Made by a program: the position numbers and the translations under genes. A stretch of DNA of 64,000 nucleotides from Bacteroidota bacterium (GTDB taxonomy: Bacteria; Bacteroidota; Bacteroidia; Chitinophagales; Chitinophagaceae): NCBI GenBank assembly GCA_947452905.1, contig CANGEP010000005.1, forward strand, positions 102,227 to 166,226, in the 5' to 3' direction. The first letter of the stretch is position 1, and the number at the start of each line of letters is the position of its first letter. A model generated the notes under the pieces. That model was not told the origin of the DNA. It did no database searches and worked only from the letters and a program-made list of their open reading frames with translations. Below are positions 1 to 10,475 of this stretch, one piece after another.

Positions 1-437
1 GTGAAGCAGTAATGGCACATAGATTTAATGAGTATAAGCCATGGAAAGGACCTATTCCTGGACGTAGCAATGGGGTATTAGTGGCTAAGACAGGTGGTAC
101 AACAACTGCTTATTCAATTGATAAATTACAAGATAGAGGTCGTTTCTTTATCGAGCCAGGTGAAGAAGTATACGGAGGTCAAGTATTGGCCGAGCATATC
201 AAACCAGGCGATTTGAATATTAACGCAGTGGAAATGAAAAAATTAACTAACCACCGTGCGAGTGGTTCTGATGATAGCGTTCGTATTACGCCAAAATTAC
301 AGTTCACTTTAGAAGAGTGTATGGAGTATATCCAATTTGATGAGTGTATCGAAGTAACCCCAAAATCGGTGCGTATGCGTAAAACGATGTTGGATGAAAA
401 TGATCGAAACAAAGCTTCAAAGCAAAACAATCAATAG
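1..437 (+). CDS. typA: TypA/BipA ribosome-associated GTPase, C-terminal part (5' end outside window)
   Basis: This is the 3' end of a translational GTPase of the TypA/BipA family, which binds ribosomes and helps 50S assembly and growth under stress. The reading frame is open to the window edge (codons from base 3), so the start and the GTPase domain lie upstream. The visible part carries the family's C-terminal signature: a loop with GRSNGVLV, then GEEVYGGQV, the LTNHRASGSDD stretch and the EECMEYI/DECIEVTP region that ends the TypA-specific domain. The tail is short and polar. A strong hairpin terminator follows 18 bases after the stop. Identification rests on motif recognition and is firm. 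Confidence 0.95.
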   Translation, partial: EAVMAHRFNEYKPWKGPIPGRSNGVLVAKTGGTTTAYSIDKLQDRGRFFIEPGEEVYGGQVLAEHIKPGDLNINAVEMKKLTNHRASGSDDSVRITPKLQFTLEECMEYIQFDECIEVTPKSVRMRKTMLDENDRNKASKQNNQ

Positions 438-454
438 AATTTTCTTTCTATAAA

Positions 455-482
455 AAAAGGCCTCATTTTTTGAGGCCTTTTT
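455..482. terminator. Bidirectional intrinsic terminator between typA and obgE
   Basis: An 11-bp stem (455-465 with 471-481, core AAGGCCTCA/TGAGGCCTT) encloses a five-T loop and is flanked by an A-run and a T-run. It can therefore stop transcription from both convergent genes. Confidence 0.9.
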
Positions 483-491
483 TTATGGGTA

Positions 492-1493
492 TTAAAAAGT
501 TTTATTGAGCGCTTTCCAAAGCATGTCTTTAAGTTCTACTAAATTTTTATTGATAGCAGAAGAAATAAAAATATGTGGGATATTTTCTGGTAATTCTTTT
601 TCTATGGCAGTGGTGAGTTCCTCGTCAAGTAAATCGGATTTACTTATTGCGATGATAAACTCTTTTTGTAAAAGTTCGGGATTAAATTCGTTGAGTTCGT
701 TTTTTAAAATTTCGAATTCTTTTTTATGGTCATTAGAATCGGCAGGGATTAAAAACAATAGAACGGAATTGCGTTCGATATGTCGTAAAAAGCGATGCCC
801 TAGGCCTTTTCCTTCGGCAGCACCTTCAATGATACCTGGTAAATCGGCAATGCAAAAGGAAAGATTATTACGATACTCTACCATACCTAGTTGTGGTGTT
901 AGAGTGGTAAATGCGTAATTGGCTATTTTAGGTTTTGCTGCAGTGATCGCAGATAGTAAGGTAGATTTTCCTGCATTAGGAAATCCCACTAAACCAACAT
1001 CTGCTAAAACTTTTAATTCAATTTGTTTCCAACCTTCAACACCTTCTTCACCAGGCTGTGCATATTCGGGAACTTGCTGTGTGGCAGTGGCAAAATTACT
1101 ATTGCCTAATCCACCACGACCTCCTTTTAACCAAACAAATTCTTGTCCATCATGTAATATTTCTGCTTCTACTTTACCAGTCTCTTCATCTCTAGCAATA
1201 GTACCAAGGGGCACTTCAATAATAATATCTTCTCCATCTTTGCCGGTACATCTATTCTTGGAACCATTTTCTCCATTTTGTGCAATTACGTTTTTATAGT
1301 AACGTAAATGTAAAAGGGTCCATAATTGAGCATTCCCTCTTAAAATAATATGTCCGCCACGTCCACCATCACCTCCATCGGGTCCTCCTTTGGCAGTCAA
1401 TTTGTTTCTTAAAAAATGTCTACAACCTGCCCCTCCATGACCACTATGGGCAAAGATGCGGATGTAATCAATAAAATTATTTCTTTCTGACAC
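492..1493 (-). CDS. obgE: GTPase Obg/CgtA
   Basis: Obg is an essential GTPase that binds the 50S subunit and links ribosome assembly to nutrient state. The 333-residue protein has the glycine-rich Obg fold at about residues 4-160 (GGxGG repeats such as [13 protein letters not shown]), then a G domain with Walker [10 protein letters not shown] near 170-178, the switch region TTLTPQLG and DLPGIIEGA. It ends soon after the G domain, so the variable C-terminal domain seen in some Obg proteins is absent. The ATG start is supported by a -7 element 16 bases upstream. It converges on typA across a shared terminator. Confidence 0.97.
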   Translation of the reverse strand: MSERNNFIDYIRIFAHSGHGGAGCRHFLRNKLTAKGGPDGGDGGRGGHIILRGNAQLWTLLHLRYYKNVIAQNGENGSKNRCTGKDGEDIIIEVPLGTIARDEETGKVEAEILHDGQEFVWLKGGRGGLGNSNFATATQQVPEYAQPGEEGVEGWKQIELKVLADVGLVGFPNAGKSTLLSAITAAKPKIANYAFTTLTPQLGMVEYRNNLSFCIADLPGIIEGAAEGKGLGHRFLRHIERNSVLLFLIPADSNDHKKEFEILKNELNEFNPELLQKEFIIAISKSDLLDEELTTAIEKELPENIPHIFISSAINKNLVELKDMLWKALNKTF

Positions 1494-1509
1494 GTTATTC
1501 GATTAGATG

Positions 1510-1538
1510 CAAAGTTAAGCAATCCTAGGCCGATTCAA
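1510..1538 (-). promoter_or_regulatory. Putative obgE promoter
   Basis: On the minus strand there is TAACTTTG at 1517-1510, a match to the Bacteroidota -7 consensus TAnnTTTG. A TTG at 1538-1536 lies 18 bases further upstream, matching the -33 element. The predicted 5' leader is about 10-15 bases. Confidence 0.6.
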
Positions 1539-1555
1539 GATTAAATAAGAGAGAT

Positions 1556-1581
1556 AAAAAAAGACTCCATGTAGGAGCCTT
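1556..1581 (-). terminator. Intrinsic terminator of the tetR gene
   Basis: An 8-bp stem (1574-1581 with 1561-1568) with a TACAT loop is followed on the minus strand by a T-run at 1561-1556. One position pairs only as G-U in the minus-strand RNA and would be an A-C mismatch in the plus-strand RNA. The hairpin therefore serves the TetR gene rather than anything on the plus strand. Confidence 0.75.
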
Positions 1582-1605
1582 TTTTACTTGTTTGCTTTTA
1601 GCAAT

Positions 1606-2202
1606 TTATTTAGCATTTTTTAAACCATCAATTAAGATAGCCACCATATTTTGTTCTAATTCTTCGGCGCTAATTTTCTTGGTCGATCTATGCCAGCTTT
1701 CAATACCACTTACCGCATGTAAGAAAATAAGTACTACTGTAGGTGCATCAATTGCTTTAATTTCTTTGTTACGTATACCCTCTTCAATAATTGCCGCTAA
1801 GCGTTTACGATATACTCTTCTTTGATTTTGATAGTTGGATAAATAGGGGTCTGATAAGTGCTTCCACTCTCTATCACTCACATATACTTCTTCATAATGA
1901 TGAATCATTTCTTCGATATGGAATCGCAAAATCTTTTCCATTTTTTGTAACGAACTTATGGGCTCTGATTCTATTTCGTCTATCTTTAAAACAAATCTAT
2001 TAGCTACATTAAATACTAAATCATGTAATAGCTCGCTCTTGGATTTAATATGATTGTATAAACTGGCAGCTTCTACACCGACTGCCTCAGCTAAGTCGCG
2101 CATACTTGCTGCTTTGTATCCTTTTTCTCTAAATAGGGTAGCTGCTTTACTAACAATAACATCTTTTCTCGAAAGATTTTTTTCTGTTTTAATTCTGGCC
2201 AT
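1606..2202 (-). CDS. TetR/AcrR-family transcriptional regulator
   Basis: A 198-residue regulator. The N-terminal helix-turn-helix is typical of TetR: AATLFREKGYKAASMRDLAEAV followed by GVEAASLYNHIKSKSELL, residues about 18-60. The remaining roughly 140 residues form the helical ligand and dimer domain and resemble the fatty-acid-responsive branch (FadR/KstR-like), although no fatty-acid gene is adjacent, so the ligand is unknown. It stands alone with its own terminator and is divergent from the PfkB gene. An inverted repeat over its own -7 element suggests autoregulation. The family is certain and the target unknown. Confidence 0.88.
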   Translation of the reverse strand: MARIKTEKNLSRKDVIVSKAATLFREKGYKAASMRDLAEAVGVEAASLYNHIKSKSELLHDLVFNVANRFVLKIDEIESEPISSLQKMEKILRFHIEEMIHHYEEVYVSDREWKHLSDPYLSNYQNQRRVYRKRLAAIIEEGIRNKEIKAIDAPTVVLIFLHAVSGIESWHRSTKKISAEELEQNMVAILIDGLKNAK

Positions 2203-2229
2203 AATAGTTCATTGCTTTGCTTGTTAGTA

Positions 2230-2244
2230 CAAAATTACAATTTT
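2230..2244 (-). promoter_or_regulatory. Putative tetR promoter with overlapping inverted repeat
   Basis: The minus strand has TAATTTTG at 2237-2230, a TAnnTTTG-type -7 element. The bases AAAATT-AC-AATTTT at 2231-2244 form a perfect inverted repeat covering it, a plausible but AT-only operator for the adjacent TetR protein. Confidence 0.35.
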
Positions 2245-2332
2245 AAACCCTTAAAAAGCCGTATTTTTTTAAAAAAATATTGAATTTTGTTAGTTTTTTG
2301 ATTATCAAACACTTAGGAAACTGTAAAAATCG

Positions 2333-2340
2333 TAGTTTCG
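2333..2340 (+). promoter_or_regulatory. Putative -7 element of the PfkB-family kinase gene
   Basis: TAGTTTCG differs from TAnnTTTG by one base and lies 22 bases before the ATG at 2363. No -33 TTG is seen at the usual spacing. Confidence 0.4.
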
Positions 2341-2362
2341 CGCTCGAAATAAAACTATTAAA

Positions 2363-3283
2363 ATGTCTTTAGTTGTAGTAGGCTCTATGGCCTTTGATGC
2401 CATCGAAACTCCCTTTGGGAAAAGTGATAAAATTATTGGTGGCGCTGCTACCTATATTGCATGGTGTGCCTCTAATTTTACACCCGTAAAACAAATCTCA
2501 GTTGTAGGTGGTGATTTTCCACAATCTGAATTAGATGCTTTAACGAATCGTGGGGTTACTTTAGAAGGGGTGCAAATAAAAAAAGACGAAAAAACATTTT
2601 TCTGGAGTGGGAAATATCACTTAGATATGAACACTCGTGATACATTAGATACCCAATTAAATGTGCTGGAAAATTTCCAACCAGTGGTTCCAGATTCTTA
2701 TCAAGATTGTGATATTTTAATGCTAGGTAATTTAGTACCTGGTGTGCAATCAAGTGTCATCAAGCAAATGAAAAATCGTCCCAAATTAATTGTCATGGAT
2801 ACCATGAACTTTTGGATGGAAATTATGATGGACGATTTAAAACATACTATTAGCTTAGTTGATGTTTTATTGGTAAATGATAGTGAAGCGCGTCAATTGA
2901 GTGGTGAGTATAGTTTGGTAAAAGCAGCTAAGAAGATTATGACCATGGGACCTAAATATTTAATTATCAAAAAAGGAGAGCATGGCGCTTTATTGTTCCA
3001 CGAGAACAATGTATTTTTTGCTCCAGCATTGCCTTTAGAAGAAGTGTTCGACCCCACTGGTGCAGGAGATACTTTTGCTGGAGGTTTTGTGGCCCATTTA
3101 GCAAAAACCAAAGATTACTCTTTTGAAAACATGAAATCTGCTATCATTTTAGGTAGTGCCATGGCAAGTTTTTGCGTAGAGAAGTTTGGTACTCAGCGTT
3201 TAACTGAAATCAATGATACAGATATTAAAGCACGCGTACAATCGTTTGTTGATTTAGTAAACTTTGAAATTAAGTTAGTTTAA
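2363..3283 (+). CDS. PfkB-family sugar/nucleoside kinase
   Basis: A 306-residue ribokinase-fold kinase that would phosphorylate a sugar or nucleoside with ATP in the cytoplasm. Visible hallmarks are the N-terminal VVVGSMAFDAIETPFG strand, the GGAATYIAW substrate-side glycine motif near residue 27, and the PfkB C-terminal signature DPTGAGDTFAGGFVAHL near residue 235, which contains the catalytic Asp and the anion hole. The substrate cannot be told from sequence; the family includes ribokinase, adenosine kinase and fructokinase. It precedes asd on the same strand, but an attenuator lies between them. Confidence 0.85.
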   Translation: MSLVVVGSMAFDAIETPFGKSDKIIGGAATYIAWCASNFTPVKQISVVGGDFPQSELDALTNRGVTLEGVQIKKDEKTFFWSGKYHLDMNTRDTLDTQLNVLENFQPVVPDSYQDCDILMLGNLVPGVQSSVIKQMKNRPKLIVMDTMNFWMEIMMDDLKHTISLVDVLLVNDSEARQLSGEYSLVKAAKKIMTMGPKYLIIKKGEHGALLFHENNVFFAPALPLEEVFDPTGAGDTFAGGFVAHLAKTKDYSFENMKSAIILGSAMASFCVEKFGTQRLTEINDTDIKARVQSFVDLVNFEIKLV

Positions 3284-3322
3284 TTTGGTGAAATCTTAGA
3301 GAGCTATTAATTTTGCTACGCA

Positions 3323-3367
3323 ATGAATAAAAATAAACATACAAAACAAATTAAGAAACCCCTCTAA
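3323..3367 (+). CDS. Putative 14-residue leader peptide of asd
   Basis: A short ORF, ATG to TAA, encodes MNKNKHTKQIKKPL. Five of 14 residues are lysine, with one threonine, one isoleucine and one methionine, all products of the aspartate pathway that Asd feeds. The stop codon ends two bases before the 5' arm of a predicted antiterminator. That spacing is what a ribosome-mediated attenuator needs: stalling on the Lys codons leaves the antiterminator free, while reaching the stop codon covers it. This is inference from sequence; no start-codon context or conservation can be checked here. Confidence 0.5.
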   Translation: MNKNKHTKQIKKPL

Positions 3368-3438
3368 AGGGAAGGTCTGATTGTTTGTATGCGAATAAAT
3401 ATACTCAGAAGCCTTCCAAGAAATTGGGAGGCTTTTTT
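3338..3438 (+). promoter_or_regulatory. Putative transcription attenuator in the asd leader
   Basis: Mutually exclusive pairings are visible. The terminator is an 11-bp stem (3409-3419 with 3424-3434) with a GAAA loop and six Ts. The antiterminator pairs GGAAGGTCTGA (3370-3380) with 3405-3409 and 3412-3417, 11 bp with a two-base bulge, and uses up the terminator's 5' arm. A small upstream hairpin (3360-3363 with 3368-3371) could block the antiterminator. CATACAAA (3338-3345) can also pair with 3384-3391. The terminator ends 41 bases before the asd start. It could alternatively be a plain terminator of the upstream kinase gene. Confidence 0.6.
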
Positions 3439-3478
3439 GTAAACATAAAATGATTCGTTAAACTTTAAAATAAAAAAA

Positions 3479-6569
<3,091 letters not shown>

Positions 6570-6637
6570 CTAAAATACAAATTGTTTTATTCTTTTATTT
6601 CGTATTTTGCTAAGGATTGATTTATTTACGATTGCTT

Positions 6638-7336
6638 ATGCTTAAAGATGCCGCTGAATTAGTAAAGTCTTATCCACGGGTACCCTTAACGGTGGATTGT
6701 GTGATTTTAGGTTTTATTGACAATTCCTTAAAAGTATTACTTATTAAAAGTGATCTGCCTTTGTATCATGGTCAATTATCACTTTTAGGAGACAATGTAC
6801 ATGCAGAGGAAGATTTGGATACTGCCGCCAACAGAGTGCTAAAAGAGAGAACAGGAATGGCCAATGTGTATTTGGAACAAGTGCATACTTTTAGCAAGCC
6901 CGATCGTCATCCGGGTGGCAGAGTGGTTACAACCGTATATGCCTCTTTATTAGATACAAAACATCATGCTTTGCTGATTCATGACAATGAACTTAAATGG
7001 CATTCCGTAAACCAGATTCAGGGAATGGCATTTGATCATAAAATAATTTTAGACTTTTGTTTTCAATGGTTGCAAAAGCGGATACAAGAACACCCTTTGG
7101 CCTTTAATTTATTGCCTGTAAAATTTTCTTTAAGACAATTGCAAAATGTATATGAGGCCATTTTGAATGTCAAACTAGACCGACGTAATTTTAGAAAGAA
7201 ATTTGCTGCTATGGGATTCCTGCAAGATACGAGTGAAATGGAGACCCTTGTAACACATCGTCCAGGAAAATTGTACTCTTTTGACTTTGTTTCCTATGAA
7301 CAAAAGAAGAAGAACTTTATGGGGATAGATTTTTAA
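6638..7336 (+). CDS. Nudix-fold transcriptional regulator (NrtR-like) with degenerate Nudix box
   Basis: The 232-residue protein has an N-terminal Nudix fold (about 15-145) and a C-terminal winged-helix domain (about 155-232, FSLRQLQNVYEAIL then DRRNFRKKFAAMGFL). This is the layout of NrtR/AraR-type regulators that sense ADP-ribose or sugar derivatives. In the Nudix box (residues 51-74) the catalytic pattern REUxEExGU reads RVLKERTGM: two of the metal-binding glutamates are replaced (Val67, Arg71), so hydrolysis is unlikely and ligand sensing more so. ATG at 6638 is preferred to an in-frame TTG at 6617. The neighbours do not reveal the regulon. Confidence 0.8.
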   Translation: MLKDAAELVKSYPRVPLTVDCVILGFIDNSLKVLLIKSDLPLYHGQLSLLGDNVHAEEDLDTAANRVLKERTGMANVYLEQVHTFSKPDRHPGGRVVTTVYASLLDTKHHALLIHDNELKWHSVNQIQGMAFDHKIILDFCFQWLQKRIQEHPLAFNLLPVKFSLRQLQNVYEAILNVKLDRRNFRKKFAAMGFLQDTSEMETLVTHRPGKLYSFDFVSYEQKKKNFMGIDF

Positions 7337-7395
7337 AAAATGCCCGCTCTTCCTTATTATTTAATACCTTTATCCATTAATAAACAGGGATAATT

Positions 7396-8271
7396 ATGCT
7401 TCAATCAATGACAGGCTATGGAAGGGCCGAGACCAATTTTAAAGACAAAACATTTTTAATAGAAGTAAAGTCTTTAAATGGTAAACAATTTGATCTACGA
7501 TTAAACATACCTTCTTTATTAAAGCCATACGAAGTTGAAATTCGTAATAAATTAAATGAATGTTTACAGAGAGGAAGTGTGGAATGCACCATCAGTGTAA
7601 AATCTAATGGAGTGAGTAAGCCGGTAAGTATAAATACTGCATTAGCAAAATCTTATTACGCCCCAATTATTGAATTAGCCAATGAATTAGGCATCGAAAA
7701 AGAAAATATTTTAAGTACACTTTTAAAGCTTCCCGACGTGGTATCCTCTAACAGTGAGGTTTTAACCGAAGAAGAATGGAAAGCAATTGCCGATTTATTA
7801 GGTATTGCTATTGAGCATTTAATAAAGCACAGAACTGAAGAAGGGAAATCGATCGAAAAAGATTTATTAGAAAGAGTAGCAGCCATTGAGGGGCAACAAG
7901 AAGTAATTGCTGTTCATGAACCTGCACGCAGAACAAAAGTTAAAGAAGGTCTTATAAAATTATTAGAGCAACATGTAGGTGCCGATAAATATGATACTAA
8001 TAGATTAGAGCAAGAACTTATTTATTATATCGAAAAAATTGATATTTCGGAAGAGAAGGTAAGACTCACTAATCATTGTGTTTATTTTAAAGAGGTGTTA
8101 AAGGATAAAGAATCTTCGAAGGGCAAGAAGCTTTCCTTTATTTTACAAGAAATGGGAAGAGAGATAAATACAACTGGATCAAAGGCCAATGATATGGAGA
8201 TTCAAAAAGCGGTAATCTTAATGAAAGATGAACTAGAAAAAGCAAAAGAGCAAATTTTAAATGTTTTATAG
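7396..8271 (+). CDS. yicC: YicC/YloC-family endoribonuclease
   Basis: The 291-residue protein starts with the diagnostic MTGYGRAE segment and ends with the conserved C-terminal block FILQEMGREINTTGSKA followed by KDELEKAKEQILN. YicC proteins are hexameric endoribonucleases implicated in small-RNA turnover and stationary-phase survival. It heads a tight cluster: gldH starts at the base after its stop codon, then come a sensor kinase and response regulator. In many bacteria the next gene is gmk; here it is not. Confidence 0.93.
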   Translation: MLQSMTGYGRAETNFKDKTFLIEVKSLNGKQFDLRLNIPSLLKPYEVEIRNKLNECLQRGSVECTISVKSNGVSKPVSINTALAKSYYAPIIELANELGIEKENILSTLLKLPDVVSSNSEVLTEEEWKAIADLLGIAIEHLIKHRTEEGKSIEKDLLERVAAIEGQQEVIAVHEPARRTKVKEGLIKLLEQHVGADKYDTNRLEQELIYYIEKIDISEEKVRLTNHCVYFKEVLKDKESSKGKKLSFILQEMGREINTTGSKANDMEIQKAVILMKDELEKAKEQILNVL

Positions 8272-8751
8272 ATGAAGGCGCAAAAAATAAATTCATTCTT
8301 TTTATTTTTTATGTTGACAATAGGAATAATATCTTGTCAAACTTTCCAGTTGTATGAGCAAAGCACCCTTTATCCAGATCATAAATGGTCGAGTAATCAA
8401 ATAAATAGCTACCATTTTAACATTACAGATACCAATAGCTTATATAAGGTATTCTTTGTTATAAGGCATCATAATGCCTACCATTACAAAAATATTTGGA
8501 TTGATTTAGAACAAAAACATGTAGGAGATTCTACCGAGAAGCATTCCTTAAATTTAAGCTTAGCAGATGATGAAAAAGGGTGGCAAGGAGTTGGAATGGA
8601 TGATATTTACGACCAACGTATACCCATTAATGCGGCACCCATTAAACTTAAAATGGGAGAATATATCTTTTCCATGCATCATACCATGAGAGAAGATCCG
8701 CTCGATAATATCTTAGCCACTGGCATAAGGGTTGAAAAAGTAAAAAGATAA
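8272..8751 (+). CDS. gldH: Gliding motility lipoprotein GldH
   Basis: The 159-residue protein has a lipoprotein signal with the acylated cysteine at about position 22 (IGIISC), followed by a domain matching GldH in order: YEQSTLYPDHKW near the start, an internal YHFNITDT segment, and the NILATGIRVEKVK ending. GldH is one of the lipoproteins required for Bacteroidota gliding and linked to the type IX secretion machinery. It directly abuts yicC and overlaps the sensor kinase gene by one base (TAATG), implying co-translation in one operon. Confidence 0.88.
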   Translation: MKAQKINSFFLFFMLTIGIISCQTFQLYEQSTLYPDHKWSSNQINSYHFNITDTNSLYKVFFVIRHHNAYHYKNIWIDLEQKHVGDSTEKHSLNLSLADDEKGWQGVGMDDIYDQRIPINAAPIKLKMGEYIFSMHHTMREDPLDNILATGIRVEKVKR

Positions 8752-9725
8752 TGCTATCTAAATTTAATAAACTTCAAATTATTCGAGTTGTTTATTGGTT
8801 ATTCTTAACCTATATGGTGGCTGCTTTTATTTGGTGGTATATTTCGCTTGTTAAACAAAGCGATCAAATCGCAGAAGTTCAATTTAATTCTTTACAAACA
8901 AATGATCCAGCATTAACTGCTAAAGTAAAATCAATACAAAATTTTCAACTTCGCAAAAACAAACAATACATTGGCGAAGGGTTAACATTTTTGTTCTTGT
9001 TTTTAGTAGGGGCTATTTATGTGTACCGCTCATTGGTAAAACAACTACGTTATTCTAATCAGCAGCAAAATTTTATGATGGCAGTTACACATGAGCTTAA
9101 AACGCCCATCGCTATTACACAATTAAATTTAGAAACCCTACTAAAGAGAAATTTAGAAGAATCCCAACAAAAAAGTATTTTACAAGTATCCCTACAAGAA
9201 ACAAAACGTTTAGATTATTTGTGTAATAATATTTTGTTGGCTTCTCAAATTGATATGGGTAATTATAAGGCCAATATACAAGTAGTAGATTGTACGGCAA
9301 TCATACATAGTTTGGTTACTCAGCTAAAATCTAGCATGCCACATCGAAAAATTAATACAAGCATAGATAATGATATTTTTATAAAAGGGGAGCCAGTGCT
9401 TATACAATTATTAGTAAATAATTTATTGGATAATGCTATTAAGTACTCTGCCTCTGATACCGATATAGATGTTTGTTTACAACAGCAAGAACATAAAGTG
9501 GTATTAATGATTAAAGATCAGGGAGTAGGTGTCCCACTTGAAGAAAGTCATAAAATTTTTGAAAAATTTTATCGAGTTGGTTCTGAATTTTCAAGATCTA
9601 CCAAAGGTACCGGGCTAGGCCTTTATTTATGTAAGCGAATTGCCGACTTACATAATGCACAATTATCGGTTGCTGCTAATTCTCCAGTAGGCAGTATTTT
9701 TACCTTTACCTATTATGTTTCATAA
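8751..9725 (+). CDS. Two-component sensor histidine kinase
   Basis: A 324-residue membrane kinase. Two transmembrane helices (about 10-33 and 75-95) bracket a short extracytoplasmic region of about 40 residues. The HisKA box has His114 in THELKTPI, and the ATP-binding domain shows NNLLDNAIKYS, DQGVGV and GTGLGLYL. No HAMP domain is evident between the second helix and the kinase core, which is unusual but common in small Bacteroidota kinases. The partner regulator starts three bases after its stop. The stimulus is unknown; the operon with gldH hints at an envelope signal. Confidence 0.92.
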   Translation: MLSKFNKLQIIRVVYWLFLTYMVAAFIWWYISLVKQSDQIAEVQFNSLQTNDPALTAKVKSIQNFQLRKNKQYIGEGLTFLFLFLVGAIYVYRSLVKQLRYSNQQQNFMMAVTHELKTPIAITQLNLETLLKRNLEESQQKSILQVSLQETKRLDYLCNNILLASQIDMGNYKANIQVVDCTAIIHSLVTQLKSSMPHRKINTSIDNDIFIKGEPVLIQLLVNNLLDNAIKYSASDTDIDVCLQQQEHKVVLMIKDQGVGVPLEESHKIFEKFYRVGSEFSRSTKGTGLGLYLCKRIADLHNAQLSVAANSPVGSIFTFTYYVS

Positions 9726-9727
9726 GT

Positions 9728-10423
9728 ATGGCTAACAATTCTATATTACTTGTTGAAGATGAAGTGCATTTACATGATGCTTTAAAACTTAATTTAACAA
9801 TGGAAGGGTATGAAGTTAGTTCGGCCTATGATGGAATAGAAGCGCTTCATAAAATGGAGCAAGGTTATTTTGATTTAATTATTTTAGATGTAATGTTGCC
9901 TTCTTTGGATGGGTATTCTATTACCGAAATGCAACGTTTAAAAAACAATCATACCCCTATATTAATTTTAAGTGCAAAAAATACAAGTGCTAATAAAATA
10001 CAGGGCTTAAAACTTGGTGCGGATGATTATATGACAAAGCCTTTTAATTTAGAAGAGCTTTTATTAAGAGTGGCCAAGCTCATTCAAAAATCTGCTCCAT
10101 TAAATACTACTACAAGCCAAGAATTATTTACTTTTTCTGGACATCAGATTAATTTTAATGCTTTACAAGCTACCACTGCTCAAGGGGAACTCGTTAACTT
10201 AACCCCAAAGGAAGCCTTATTATTAAAACTTTTGATCGAACATAAAAATACTGTAGTTACTAGGGAGCGTATTTTACAAATGGTATGGGGTTATAGTGTT
10301 TTTCCTAATACGCGTACTATCGATAATTTTATTCTCAATTTTAGAAAATATTTTGAATTAGATTCAAAGAACCCTAAGCATTTTATTTCTATACGAGCAG
10401 TGGGCTATAAATTCCAAGAATAA
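9728..10423 (+). CDS. OmpR/PhoB-family response regulator
   Basis: The 231-residue regulator pairs with the kinase just upstream. The receiver domain (about 1-120) has the acidic pair in VEDE, phospho-acceptor Asp54 in LDVMLP, and the conserved Lys in TKPF. The C-terminal winged helix (about 130-230) has LTPKEALLLKLL, the recognition segment NTRTIDNFILNFRKYF and the ending IRAVGYKF. Targets are not visible; no obvious direct-repeat site was noted near its own operon. Confidence 0.94.
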   Translation: MANNSILLVEDEVHLHDALKLNLTMEGYEVSSAYDGIEALHKMEQGYFDLIILDVMLPSLDGYSITEMQRLKNNHTPILILSAKNTSANKIQGLKLGADDYMTKPFNLEELLLRVAKLIQKSAPLNTTTSQELFTFSGHQINFNALQATTAQGELVNLTPKEALLLKLLIEHKNTVVTRERILQMVWGYSVFPNTRTIDNFILNFRKYFELDSKNPKHFISIRAVGYKFQE

Positions 10424-10475
10424 GCATTATTTGTACAATCTTTCCCCCTTTTTGGCGTTATAGAAGGTAGTTTAA

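Noticed and set aside
505..1299. Two open frames on the plus strand opposite obgE
   Set aside because: They are antisense shadows of a well-supported gene; the translations show no domain.
2262..2279. 18-bp A/T palindrome between tetR and the PfkB gene
   Set aside because: It is only a T-run followed by an A-run, expected by chance in AT-rich intergenic DNA.
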